A stretch of 64,000 nucleotides of DNA. Origin: Enterobacteriaceae bacterium (GTDB lineage Bacteria > Pseudomonadota > Gammaproteobacteria > Enterobacterales > Enterobacteriaceae). This document shows positions 35,540-44,020 of this stretch, in pieces. Under the pieces are notes generated by a model. It ran no database searches. It had not been told where the DNA came from and worked only from the letters and a program-made list of their open reading frames with translations. The stretch is taken from NCBI GenBank assembly GCA_031261005.1, contig JAISKF010000001.1, positions 18,692 to 82,691 of the forward strand, in the 5' to 3' direction. Within the stretch, counting starts at the first letter, position 1. The number at the start of each line of letters is the position of its first letter. The translations under genes and the position numbers were made by a program.

Positions 35540-35809
35540 TTAACGATAAAGCTCCGCAGCGACGTGCCAGTAATTAGAGCTTGATGGAGAATCCACTGCA
35601 ATTACACGATAGTAAGACGCATGTTGGTTTTCTGCTTGTTTTGCAATAATTGCAACGGCTTCATCAAGATCATTAGCTGTCACACCCTGTGAAATAGAAC
35701 CCATACTTTGTAACTGCGCTGCCTGTTCGCGATTAATTTCTGTCGCGGCATAAGCAGAACCAACGCTAAATGTTAATAAAAGAGCAGCAAAAGTAGTGGA
35801 AATTTTCAT
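35540..35809 (-). CDS. Small periplasmic DUF1471 (YhcN/BhsA-like) protein, second copy
   Basis: 89 residues. The signal peptide (1-21, ends AYA) precedes a DUF1471 domain: QLQSMGSISQGVTANDLDEA, AKQAENQHASYYRVIAVDS, YWHVAAELYR. Clear paralogue of the protein encoded at 33514-33798. Ribosome binding site AAGGTAAATATC-ATG. It lies upstream of the transporter gene in the same direction, so co-expression is possible although the 226-bp gap suggests separate promoters. Confidence 0.87.
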   Translation of the reverse strand: MKISTTFAALLLTFSVGSAYAATEINREQAAQLQSMGSISQGVTANDLDEAVAIIAKQAENQHASYYRVIAVDSPSSSNYWHVAAELYR

Positions 35810-36208
35810 GATATTTACCTTCTAAAAATTCATTTAAAATATTTGAATGTTATTTATCAAATAAATTCAATATTTGGTAAAAACATTTACTAATACACTG
35901 ATTAAAATTGAGTATTTATTAAAATCTAAATCAATTTAATTCAAAGTATGTGAGAATGATAAAACTAAAAGTGTGATCTTGATTAGCTTTTAATGCTCAC
36001 ACCTTAAAATTATGTGAATAAAAAGTAAACAATATGTAGGTTAAATAACCAGCTCATGCGGCTATAACTCATTGACTCTTTTGTTATTTCATTGAAATTT
36101 TTTGACCTTTTCCCTTTACACAAAAATGGCGGAAAAAATAAAAAAGCGTTCTCGATAGATGATGCGGTATACTACTATCAATAAATTAATGGACTTTATG
36201 TTGATGTA
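35810..36208. other. AT-rich divergent intergenic region
   Basis: About 400 bp between the second DUF1471 gene and yacC, strongly A+T-rich. No gene, RNA or repeat element was recognised. Its end holds the 18-bp sequence ATAAATTAATGGACTTTA (36181-36198) also found before the autotransporter gene. Confidence 0.4.
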
Positions 36209-36547
36209 ATGAATAAGAAATCTTTGCTAACGTTAACCCTGCTAATATCATCGCTCATTGGGTTTTCATCAAATTGTCAGGCACTTACAGAGTCGCAAGC
36301 CGAAGAACTGGCAGACATCACTGCATCATTCTTTTATTTAAAGAAAGAATGCGGCTATCAAAATCTTTCTGTCGATGAAATCAAACGCGCTTTAATTTCC
36401 GTTGCCCGAAAGAATCATTGGGACTTGAGTAACTATGAACAGCTCAATATGGAAGCGTTAGGACAGGCGAGCTATAAAGATCTAAAAGGCATTCCGATCG
36501 CTAACGAGCGCAAATGTCAGGGATTGAAAAAATTGATGCGGCGTTAA
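36209..36547 (+). CDS. yacC: YacC family (PulS/OutS-like) protein
   Basis: 112 residues with a signal peptide (about 1-25, ends CQA). The mature part matches E. coli YacC: LTESQAEELADITASFFYL, then KKECGYQNLS and NHWDLSNYEQLNMEALG, with two cysteines (KKECGYQ and ERKCQG) that may pair. The family is related to PulS/OutS pilotins of type II secretion, but YacC has no proven role. The start overlaps the stop of a six-codon open frame (ATG 36189, MDFMLM, TAATG). Next to speE as in E. coli. Confidence 0.85.
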   Translation: MNKKSLLTLTLLISSLIGFSSNCQALTESQAEELADITASFFYLKKECGYQNLSVDEIKRALISVARKNHWDLSNYEQLNMEALGQASYKDLKGIPIANERKCQGLKKLMRR

Positions 36548-36740
36548 TTGCCGCAAAATAACAGGACAGGAACGTGAATTTTCTCACCAATTATGCTAAT
36601 CCGCTTACTTAGGCTACTCCTTTCATAGATTAATCTTGTTACAAAACAATTAACTAGAGATTAACTTCATATATGTACAATAAATTCGTTATCATATTAG
36701 GCTGATTTTTGCTCCCGCCGAATACAGAGGATTAATGATA

Positions 36741-37598
36741 ATGTCCGATAAAAAGATATGGTTTGAAACGCTGCACAGTAGTTTTGGTCAATTCTTTTCC
36801 ATTGATAAAACCCTATACCATAATAAAACCGACCATCAGGATTTAATTATTTTTGATAACAACACGATGGGTCGGGTTATGGCGCTGGACGGCGTAGTAC
36901 AAACCACTGAACGTGATGAATTTATCTATCATGAAATGATGGCGCACGTCCCTATTTTCGCTCACGGTAAAGCGAAGCGGATTTTGATTATCGGCGGCGG
37001 TGATGGTGCAATGCTGCGGGAAATTTGCCGTCATAAAGACGTTGAACATATTACGATGGTGGAAATCGACGCTGACGTTATTACGTTCTGCCGCCAATAT
37101 CTGCCGAATCATAATGCAGGCGCGTTTGACGATCCGCGTTTTAATCTGGTCATTGAAGATGGCGTGAATTTCGTTAATCAAACCGAGATGAAATTTGATG
37201 TAATTATCTCTGACTGCACCGATCCGATCGGTCCGGGCGAGAGCTTATTTACTTCTGATTTCTATCAGGGTTGTGCTAATTGTCTGAATGAAAATGGTAT
37301 TTTTGTTGCACAAAATGGCGTGTGTTTCCTGCAACAAGATGAAGCAATCAACAGCCATCAGAAACTTTCTACCTATTTTGATGATGTCAGTTTCTATCAA
37401 GCTGCGATCCCAACCTATTACGGCGGCATGATGACTTTCGCCTGGGCAAGCCAAAATACCCAATTACGCCATCAGGATTTAAGTGTACTGAAAACCCGAT
37501 TTGCTGAGGCGGGCATTCGCTGCCGTTATTACAATCCTGCAATACATCTTGGTTGCTTTGCGCTACCGCAATATTTACTCGATGCGTTAGCGCAATAA
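36741..37598 (+). CDS. speE: Spermidine synthase
   Basis: Transfers the aminopropyl group of decarboxylated S-adenosylmethionine to putrescine. 285 residues (E. coli 288). Conserved: YHEKTDHQDL-like [30 protein letters not shown], the [11 protein letters not shown] cofactor loop and the catalytic aspartate in [15 protein letters not shown] 36741 is chosen over 36735 because of AGAGGA spacing and the E. coli N-terminus. It pairs with speD 57 bp downstream, which makes the co-substrate. Confidence 0.96.
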   Translation: MSDKKIWFETLHSSFGQFFSIDKTLYHNKTDHQDLIIFDNNTMGRVMALDGVVQTTERDEFIYHEMMAHVPIFAHGKAKRILIIGGGDGAMLREICRHKDVEHITMVEIDADVITFCRQYLPNHNAGAFDDPRFNLVIEDGVNFVNQTEMKFDVIISDCTDPIGPGESLFTSDFYQGCANCLNENGIFVAQNGVCFLQQDEAINSHQKLSTYFDDVSFYQAAIPTYYGGMMTFAWASQNTQLRHQDLSVLKTRFAEAGIRCRYYNPAIHLGCFALPQYLLDALAQ

Positions 37599-37638
37599 TT
37601 AACTCGTTATCTTTTCTACCAATTAATATCAACAAGAC

Positions 37639-37651
37639 TAAGGTGGTGATC
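37639..37651 (+). promoter_or_regulatory. Extended Shine-Dalgarno of speD
   Basis: TAAGGTGGTGATC matches 12 of 13 bases complementary to the 16S rRNA 3' end (TAAGGAGGTGATC). It sits four bases before the TTG start codon of speD and probably compensates for the weak start. Confidence 0.75.
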
Positions 37652-37655
37652 CAAA

Positions 37656-38459
37656 TTGCATAAGCTAAAACTGCACGGCTTCAATAACTTAACCAAGAGC
37701 CTGAGTTTTTGTATTTATGACATCTGTTATGCCAAAACGGCTTATGACAGAGAGCAATACATTGCTTACATCGATGAACAATATAATGCCAATCGCTTGA
37801 CAGAGATTCTGACGGAAACCTGCTCAATTATTGGTGCGAATATCCTGAATATCGCCAGACAGGATTACGATCCGCAAGGTGCCAGTGTCACGATTTTGAT
37901 CAGTGAAGAGCCGATAGATCCAACGTTAGTAGATCAATCGGAAAATCCGGGTCCGCTGCCTGATACGATCGTTGCTCATTTAGATAAAAGCCATATTTGC
38001 GTACACACTTATCCCGAAAGCCACCCGCAGGGCGGCATCTGTACTTTCCGCGCAGATATTGAAGTCTCAACATGCGGCGTTATTTCTCCGCTGAAAGCGT
38101 TAAATTACCTGATTCACCAGCTTGAATCCGATATTGTCACGCTGGATTACCGTGTTCGCGGTTTTACGCGTGATATTAATGGCACAAAGCATTACATCGA
38201 CCATAAAATCAATTCGATCCAAAATTTTATGGCGGACAATATTACTTCGCTTTATCACATGGTGGACGTGAATGTTTATCAGGAAAATATCTTTCACACC
38301 AAAATGATGCTTAAAGAGTTTGATCTTGACCATTATCTATTTAACGCCAGACCCGAAGATTTAGATCAACATGAACGCCAGTTCATCACATGGCAGTTAC
38401 GCAAAGAAATGCAGGAAATTTATTACGGCAGAAATATGCCGGAAGCGGTTGTTTCGTGA
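37656..38459 (+). CDS. speD: S-adenosylmethionine decarboxylase proenzyme
   Basis: Makes decarboxylated SAM for spermidine synthesis. 267 residues (E. coli 264). The proenzyme cleaves itself between K111 and S112 ([13 protein letters not shown]), and the serine becomes the pyruvoyl cofactor; both residues are at the E. coli positions. The start is TTG at 37656, supported by the very strong ribosome binding site and the conserved [20 protein letters not shown]. Forms an operon with speE. Confidence 0.96.
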   Translation: MHKLKLHGFNNLTKSLSFCIYDICYAKTAYDREQYIAYIDEQYNANRLTEILTETCSIIGANILNIARQDYDPQGASVTILISEEPIDPTLVDQSENPGPLPDTIVAHLDKSHICVHTYPESHPQGGICTFRADIEVSTCGVISPLKALNYLIHQLESDIVTLDYRVRGFTRDINGTKHYIDHKINSIQNFMADNITSLYHMVDVNVYQENIFHTKMMLKEFDLDHYLFNARPEDLDQHERQFITWQLRKEMQEIYYGRNMPEAVVS

Positions 38460-38507
38460 TTTAAATGCGGATAACTGATTCTTATTAATATAATTCAATT
38501 GATTTTT

Positions 38508-38531
38508 CGTAGGGCGACAATCTGTCGCCCG
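38508..38531 (+). repeat. Solo core of the MITE-like element after speD
   Basis: CGTAGGGCGACAATCTGTCG CCCG, a half-core palindrome preceded by the arm-like ATTTTT. No terminal repeats are present. It could serve as terminator-like structure between convergent speD and tyrA. Confidence 0.6.
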
Positions 38532-38628
38532 CTGGCATTGAATATAATATTTTAATGGTTGGTGATGTTGGTACAATTGCGGTTTATTTTGTTATCAATA
38601 AATTACATGAATTTATCAACAACAACAC

Positions 38629-39750
38629 TCACCGCCGACTATCATTCGCCTGACGCAGCAACGTGCGGCTTTCATTCAAAAAGTGCGTCGCGTAATCACC
38701 AAACCATGCTTTGACCTGATTAAATTCAGCAATAAACTCCGCTTTATCACCTTTTTCCAACAAACTTAACGCGTTACCAAAACAGGTATAATAACGTTTG
38801 ATCAGCGCCAGATTATCTTCTGATGACATAATAATATCGCCGTACAACTCCGCATCTTGCGCGAACAAGCGACCAATCATCGCCAGTTCTAAACGATAAA
38901 TTGGTGATGACAACGCCAGAAGTTGCTCAAGCTGAACATTCTCTTGCGACAAATTCAAGCCATAGGTAAACGTAGCAAAGTGGCGCAGCGCTTGAATAAA
39001 CGCCATGTTTTTATCGTGTTCAACCGCGCTGATAGCTTGCAGCTTCGCACCCCAGACTTGCAGTTGTTCCAGCAGCCATTGATAGGCCTCCGGCTGGCGA
39101 CCATCACAGTAAGCAATCACTTGCTTGGCAAGGCTGCCAACATCTGGACCAAACATCGGGTGTAAACCAAGAACAGGACCGTTATGTACTGCGAGCATGG
39201 CTTGTAACGGCGGATTTTTTACTGATGCTAAATCTACCAAAATACACTCTTCCGGCAATTTAGGCAGGCGATGAATCACTTGCTCTGTCAGGTGGATCGG
39301 TACGCTGACAACCACCAAGCCCGCACCGGATAAAATCGTTTCCGCTTGCTGCCAGTCATGCTGTTCCAAAACCCGCACCTGATAGCCAGAGAGCTTAAAC
39401 AGCTTGCTGAATAACTGCCCCATTTTGCCGTGACCGCCGACAATCACCACTGCGCCCATTTCCGGCTTCAACGTTTTGAAACCTTTATCATTTTCGCTGG
39501 TATAAGATTCGCGCATAATGCGCCGCAAAACATCTTCAATCAGATCAGGCGGCACGCCGAGCTGTTCCGCTTCTTTACGGCGTGAAGCAAGCATACTCAC
39601 TTCACGTTCAGGAACATAAATCGGTAAACCGTGCTGACTTTTTACTTCGCCAACCTGCGCCACCAAATTCAACCGTTTTGCCAGCAGGTTCAACAGCGCT
39701 TTATCCACTTCATCAATTTGATCGCGCAATGTCGCTAGTTCAGCTACCAT
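38629..39750 (-). CDS. tyrA: Fused chorismate mutase / prephenate dehydrogenase
   Basis: Bifunctional T-protein that turns chorismate into prephenate and then 4-hydroxyphenylpyruvate for tyrosine. 373 residues, as E. coli. The chorismate mutase helices are at about 1-90 ([19 protein letters not shown]). The NAD-binding loop [14 protein letters not shown] is near 101-114. The dehydrogenase domain has [10 protein letters not shown] and the C-terminal [14 protein letters not shown]. Ribosome binding site AGGAG lies 11 bases before ATG. Downstream of aroF, but with a 126-bp gap. Confidence 0.97.
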   Translation of the reverse strand: MVAELATLRDQIDEVDKALLNLLAKRLNLVAQVGEVKSQHGLPIYVPEREVSMLASRRKEAEQLGVPPDLIEDVLRRIMRESYTSENDKGFKTLKPEMGAVVIVGGHGKMGQLFSKLFKLSGYQVRVLEQHDWQQAETILSGAGLVVVSVPIHLTEQVIHRLPKLPEECILVDLASVKNPPLQAMLAVHNGPVLGLHPMFGPDVGSLAKQVIAYCDGRQPEAYQWLLEQLQVWGAKLQAISAVEHDKNMAFIQALRHFATFTYGLNLSQENVQLEQLLALSSPIYRLELAMIGRLFAQDAELYGDIIMSSEDNLALIKRYYTCFGNALSLLEKGDKAEFIAEFNQVKAWFGDYATHFLNESRTLLRQANDSRR

Positions 39751-39797
39751 TTTCCGTTTGTCTCCTAAAGCAATATATTTTTTATTGTAATAAACAA

Positions 39798-39819
39798 TTC
39801 GTCGCCATAAGGCGACGAA
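39798..39819 (-). terminator. Hairpin between aroF and tyrA
   Basis: TTCGTCGCC-TTAT-GGCGACGAA on the minus strand, followed by TTGTTTATTA: a perfect 9-bp stem, a possible partial terminator inside the aroF-tyrA operon. An AT-rich palindrome around AATATATTAAG lies just upstream of it. Confidence 0.55.
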
Positions 39820-39876
39820 ATTCAGGAAAGCTAATATATTAAGACTTAATATATCAATATATTCTGTCAGAAATCA

Positions 39877-40947
39877 CTAACAGACTGGCGCGCACTCTTG
39901 CAACTCTTGATACACACGGCGCAGCAACGTATCCGTCGTCTCCCAGCTAATGCACGCATCAGTCACTGAAACGCCATAGCGCATATCACTGCGCGGTTGT
40001 TCTGATGACTGATTACCTTCATGAATATTACTTTCCAGCATCATACCAATAATTGAGTGATTACCGGCTTTAATCTGTTCCAGCAAAGAGTACACAACAT
40101 CGGATTGACGGCGGAAATCTTTATTAGAATTACCGTGGCTGCAATCAATCATCAATGCAGGTTGCAGACCAGCTTTAATCATTTGTTCTTCACAGGCTTT
40201 AACATGTTCGGCAGAGTAATTTGGTGTTTTACCGCCGCGCAAAATAACATGCCCATCCTGATTGCCTTGTGTTTGCAGCAAACAGACTTGCCCTGACTGA
40301 TTGATACCGACAAAACGGTGCGGCATTGATGCAGCTTTCATGGCGTTAATCGCTGTGCCCAGACTGCCGTCAGTCCCATTTTTAAAACCAACTGGCATAG
40401 AAAGACCGGACGCCATTTCACGGTGTGTTTGCGATTCAGTTGTGCGTGCGCCAATCGCTGACCAGCTAAACAGATCACCAAGATATTGCGGGCTATTTGG
40501 ATCTAACGCTTCCGTTGCCAGCGGTAAACCGATCGCGTTCAGCGCCAGCAACAGCTTGCGCGCAAGATGTAAACCGTATTCCACATCAAAAGAGCCGTCC
40601 ATGTGCGGATCATTAATCAGCCCTTTCCAACCCACAGTGGTACGCGGTTTTTCAAAATAAACGCGCATCACAATAAACAAGCGATCTTTGGTTTCATCAG
40701 CTAATTTTTTCAGGCGATGCGCGTACTCAATGGCAGCGTCAGTATCATGCACCGAACAAGGTCCGCAAACCACCAGCAGACGATCATCTCGTCCGTGCAA
40801 AATATCAGCAATCGTCTGGCGTGAAGCGGAGATACTCGCCTCTCCTGCGGCACTTAATGGATACTTTTCTTTCAGCTCTTCTGGTGTGATTAAAATTTGC
40901 TCAGCACTGATATTGACGTTATTTAATTTATCTTTCTGCATAATCAT
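39877..40947 (-). CDS. aroF: Tyrosine-sensitive DAHP synthase
   Basis: First step of the shikimate pathway: condenses PEP and erythrose 4-phosphate. The 356 residues match AroF, AroG and AroH family length, and adjacency to tyrA plus sequence identity point to AroF. Conserved: VVCGPCSVHD, RVYFEKPRTTVGWKGLINDP, GARTTESQTHREMASGLSMP and MIDCSHGNSNKD. AAGGA is best spaced for ATG 40947; the E. coli-like MQKD start would be two codons later (40941). TyrR-type boxes lie upstream. Confidence 0.96.
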   Translation of the reverse strand: MIMQKDKLNNVNISAEQILITPEELKEKYPLSAAGEASISASRQTIADILHGRDDRLLVVCGPCSVHDTDAAIEYAHRLKKLADETKDRLFIVMRVYFEKPRTTVGWKGLINDPHMDGSFDVEYGLHLARKLLLALNAIGLPLATEALDPNSPQYLGDLFSWSAIGARTTESQTHREMASGLSMPVGFKNGTDGSLGTAINAMKAASMPHRFVGINQSGQVCLLQTQGNQDGHVILRGGKTPNYSAEHVKACEEQMIKAGLQPALMIDCSHGNSNKDFRRQSDVVYSLLEQIKAGNHSIIGMMLESNIHEGNQSSEQPRSDMRYGVSVTDACISWETTDTLLRRVYQELQECAPVC

Positions 40948-41048
40948 TTCGTTATTCCTTAATCCCCGTTTCCTGCGAGGAATACCACCATCAACTCTAT
41001 CTATGTCACAACACCAGATATGAGAGAAACATTACAATATGCAAGCAG

Positions 41049-41088
41049 TGTAAACTTTATAATCCATATATGTAAACATATTTTTACT
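41049..41088 (-). promoter_or_regulatory. TyrR boxes upstream of aroF
   Basis: TGTAAA-CATATT-TTTACT (41071-41088) is a near-perfect TGTAAA-N6-TTTACA strong box. A weaker partner, TGTAAA-CTTTAT-AATCCA (41049-41066), is offset by 22 bp, the usual spacing of paired strong and weak boxes. They lie about 100-140 bp before the aroF start, so tyrosine repression is likely. Confidence 0.75.
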
Positions 41089-41215
41089 ATGATTTTTTAG
41101 CGTTAAAAGAAACACTAAAAATCCGATCTCAAACACAATAAAGAAGCGTGGTAATGCGCGAGAATTCGCACACAGAGACTCTCATGTTAAACTAGACAAA
41201 ATCGGTGGAGGAAAC

Positions 41216-41932
41216 ATGCTTAGAGCCATTATTGTTGATGATGAACAACCTGCGAGAGAAGAGCTGGCAGAACTGCTTGCAGAAGTAGACGAGCTGACTG
41301 TCGTTGGCGAGTGCAGCAACGCGCTGGAAGCAATTCAGGCGATTCATCGTTTACAGCCTGATGTGGTTTTTCTTGATATTCAAATGCCGAGAATCAGCGG
41401 TCTGGAAATGACAGCGATGCTTGATCCTGCCACAATGCCGCACATTGTTTTCACCACCGCTTTCGATGAATACGCCATAAAAGCCTTTGAGCAGCACGCT
41501 TTCGATTACTTGTTAAAGCCAGTCGATTATCAACGTCTCTCTAAGACGATTGAACGCTTAAAAAATGCTAAGACTGTAAACAATAATGTACAAATTCTTA
41601 GTGATGTTATGCTAAAGAATATTCCTTGCTATGGGCATAACCGTATTTTTCTTTTGCGTCTGGAAGAGGTGGAATATCTCAATTCAGAAGTCAGCGGCGT
41701 ACATGTTGTCGGCACAAATCAGAGCGGTTATACCCAACTCACATTAAAAATTCTGGAAGAGAAAACACCGTTTACCCGCAGCCATCGTCAATATCTGATC
41801 AATCTCGATCATGTCAGTGAAATTCAACTGCTGGATAATGGCGCGGCGGAAGTGATCACCCGCTCCGGTAAACATATTCCGGTTAGTCGGCGCTATTTAA
41901 AATCACTAAAAGAGCAGTTAGGGATCGCTTAA
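41216..41932 (+). CDS. btsR: LytTR response regulator BtsR (YehT)
   Basis: 238 residues. The receiver domain (1-120) has its phospho-acceptor D54 in VVFLDIQMPRISGLEM, the acidic pair DD at 8-9 and the switch lysine in YLLKPVDY. The LytTR DNA-binding domain is about 135-236 and ends VPVSRRYLKSLKEQLGI-like. It closely follows E. coli BtsR, which with the sensor BtsS senses extracellular pyruvate and activates the btsT transporter gene. Here no kinase gene is adjacent. Strong ribosome binding site GGTGGAGGAAAC-ATG. Divergent from aroF. Confidence 0.93.
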   Translation: MLRAIIVDDEQPAREELAELLAEVDELTVVGECSNALEAIQAIHRLQPDVVFLDIQMPRISGLEMTAMLDPATMPHIVFTTAFDEYAIKAFEQHAFDYLLKPVDYQRLSKTIERLKNAKTVNNNVQILSDVMLKNIPCYGHNRIFLLRLEEVEYLNSEVSGVHVVGTNQSGYTQLTLKILEEKTPFTRSHRQYLINLDHVSEIQLLDNGAAEVITRSGKHIPVSRRYLKSLKEQLGIA

Positions 41933-42181
41933 TTTTTCGGTTGTTTTTTGTGCAAAATAGCAATCTCTCGCTGCAAACTCACATCATTCTTATTTAGTCC
42001 CCTTTCCTACTAATAACCCTGCTAAATCAATCTTTCACTATCACTTTTTTTCTGTTTTTTTCCTGCCTTTCATACTACAAAGAACATTACTTTCTAGTTT
42101 TTTCCGCTGTTTATTACACTTTTTCATAACTTAGACATTAAAAAGAACAAAAATCGCACTAATCACGATCATGATTACATT

Positions 42182-42196
42182 TGATAATGATTATCG
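42182..42196 (+). promoter_or_regulatory. Fur box upstream of yddA-yddB-pqqL
   Basis: TGATAAT-G-ATTATCG matches the 7-1-7 Fur motif TGATAAT-N-ATTATCA at 14 of 15 positions. A second AATTATCA half-site follows at about 42201-42208. It is about 45 bp before the yddA start. The rest of the 308-bp btsR-yddA gap is AT-rich with no other feature recognised. Confidence 0.85.
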
Positions 42197-42240
42197 TTTT
42201 AATTATCATTTTGTTTTATGCCCACTAAAAATCTTAAATA

Positions 42241-43947
42241 ATGCAACTAATCAAAATGGCTTATCAGGTGCTACGTCCTTTCTGGGCATCACCTCAAGGC
42301 AGAAAACCGGCGTTGTTATTAGTGATCGTTCTGGCAATGATTTTCGCTATTGTCAGAATTCAGGTTGAACTCAATGACTGGAACAATGATTTTTTTAATG
42401 CGCTAAGTAAAACCTTTGATAGTGCAATGAAATCTGACGCTCAAAGCAGTTCGGCACTTACTGAAAGCGCGAAAAATTCACTTTGGCATCTGGTGATGAT
42501 CTTTCCTGTTATTTTGGTGAGTTATGTCTTTATTTCAGTAAACAAAAGCTGGTTGATCAAACTGATCACGATTCGCTGGCGCGAATGGCTGACGGAATAT
42601 TATGTTTCCCGCTGGTTATCAGATAAGCGTTTCTATTTCTCCCAACTCGATGGCAGTGAATTTACCACGGATAATCCGGATCAACGTATCGCCGAAGATG
42701 TGAATATGTTTATCCAGAAAACATTGAGTCTCACGCTCGGTTTTATTCAATCATTCAGTACATTAATCACTTTTATGGTGATTTTATGGAAAACTGCCGG
42801 TCCGCTGCAATTTACCCTTTACGGCAGAGAATTTGTCTTACACGGTTACATGGTTTACGCCGTGTTGCTGATTGTCATTGTCGGTACGCTATTAGCCCAT
42901 CGAATTGGTCAGCCGATTCGCCGTTTGAATATTGAAAGACAGCGTCAGGAAGCGAATTTTCGCTCTCATCTTATTCACAATAAAGTCTGTGCTGAACAGA
43001 TTTCTATGGCTCATGCCGAATCATTTCAAAAAGAAAAGCTCAAGTACGATTTCTTTAATATTCGCCAGAACTGGCTGCAACTTATGAGCCGCCAGCGAAA
43101 GCTGGATTACTGGCAGAATATCTATTCGCAATCATTAAGTGTACTGCCTTATTTTCTGCTGCTACCGCAATACATTAGCGGGCAACTGAACATTGGCGGG
43201 CTGATGAAAGCGCGGCAGGCATTTATGCTGGTTTCGCGTAATTTGAGTTGGTTTATTTATCGCTATGATGATTTAGCTGAACTGGCGGCGGTCATCGATC
43301 GTTTGCATCAATTCCATATCATGACTGAACCTTCGGCGGTGCCGTCTCCGGTGATCAGCGGCGCTGATACGGTAGATATGAAAAATGCCGTAATTTTTGC
43401 TCCTGACGGAAAAGTGCTGCTCGATCAAGTCAATCTCAGCGTTAATTCCGGCGAATGGGTTCAGATACGCGGGGAATCCGGCGTAGGCAAAACCACGTTA
43501 CTTCGCACGCTGTCAGGAAGCTGGCCCTATGCCAGCGGTGAAATCAAAGCACCTGCTGGCGTGTTCTATGTCGCACGGACACTGGATACAGAAACCTGCT
43601 CATTTCGGGAAATGATCTGCTTTAACCACACGCCAGATGTCGCTGAAAGCGAACTGATTCACGTCATTGAGCAAGCCGGACTTTCTCACTATCTGCCACT
43701 TCTTGATGATATTGATAACTGGAATAACCGTTTATCCAGCGGTGAAAAACAGCGAGTTAATATCGCCAGAATTTTACTGCAACGTCCGCAATGGCTGTTT
43801 TTAGATGAAGCCACCAGCCATTTAGATGAGGACGAAGCATTATTTTTCCTACAAAAAATAAAACAACTTTTGCCATTTACCGGCGCACTTTTGGTCAGTC
43901 ATCAAAAGAACACTTGGCATGTGGCAGATAAAACCCTTTATTTATAA
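42241..43947 (+). CDS. yddA: ABC transporter YddA (fused permease-ATPase, SbmA/BacA-like)
   Basis: 568 residues. The N-terminal membrane domain (about 1-330) belongs to the SbmA/ABC-D type: EWLTEYYVSRWL, NPDQRIAEDV, LDYWQNIYSQSLSVLPYFLL. The C-terminal ATPase has Walker A GESGVGKTTLL, signature LSSGEKQRVNIAR and Walker B LFLDEATSHLD. E. coli YddA (561 aa) is the clear counterpart. In related Fus systems of Pectobacterium the matching ABC protein (FusD) is thought to take up peptide or iron-containing products across the inner membrane (inference here). No obvious Shine-Dalgarno before ATG 42241. First gene behind the Fur box. Confidence 0.92.
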   Translation: MQLIKMAYQVLRPFWASPQGRKPALLLVIVLAMIFAIVRIQVELNDWNNDFFNALSKTFDSAMKSDAQSSSALTESAKNSLWHLVMIFPVILVSYVFISVNKSWLIKLITIRWREWLTEYYVSRWLSDKRFYFSQLDGSEFTTDNPDQRIAEDVNMFIQKTLSLTLGFIQSFSTLITFMVILWKTAGPLQFTLYGREFVLHGYMVYAVLLIVIVGTLLAHRIGQPIRRLNIERQRQEANFRSHLIHNKVCAEQISMAHAESFQKEKLKYDFFNIRQNWLQLMSRQRKLDYWQNIYSQSLSVLPYFLLLPQYISGQLNIGGLMKARQAFMLVSRNLSWFIYRYDDLAELAAVIDRLHQFHIMTEPSAVPSPVISGADTVDMKNAVIFAPDGKVLLDQVNLSVNSGEWVQIRGESGVGKTTLLRTLSGSWPYASGEIKAPAGVFYVARTLDTETCSFREMICFNHTPDVAESELIHVIEQAGLSHYLPLLDDIDNWNNRLSSGEKQRVNIARILLQRPQWLFLDEATSHLDEDEALFFLQKIKQLLPFTGALLVSHQKNTWHVADKTLYL

Positions 43948-44020
43948 GTAACTGACTCATTTATAAATAATTTTTTGATTTATCTATTTATTGCTTTTTA
44001 TTACAAGGGAAATCAAGGAA

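Noticed and set aside
43991..44020. Upstream TTG start for yddB
   Set aside because: It would add ten residues before a normal signal peptide, and AAGGAA is correctly spaced for ATG 44021.
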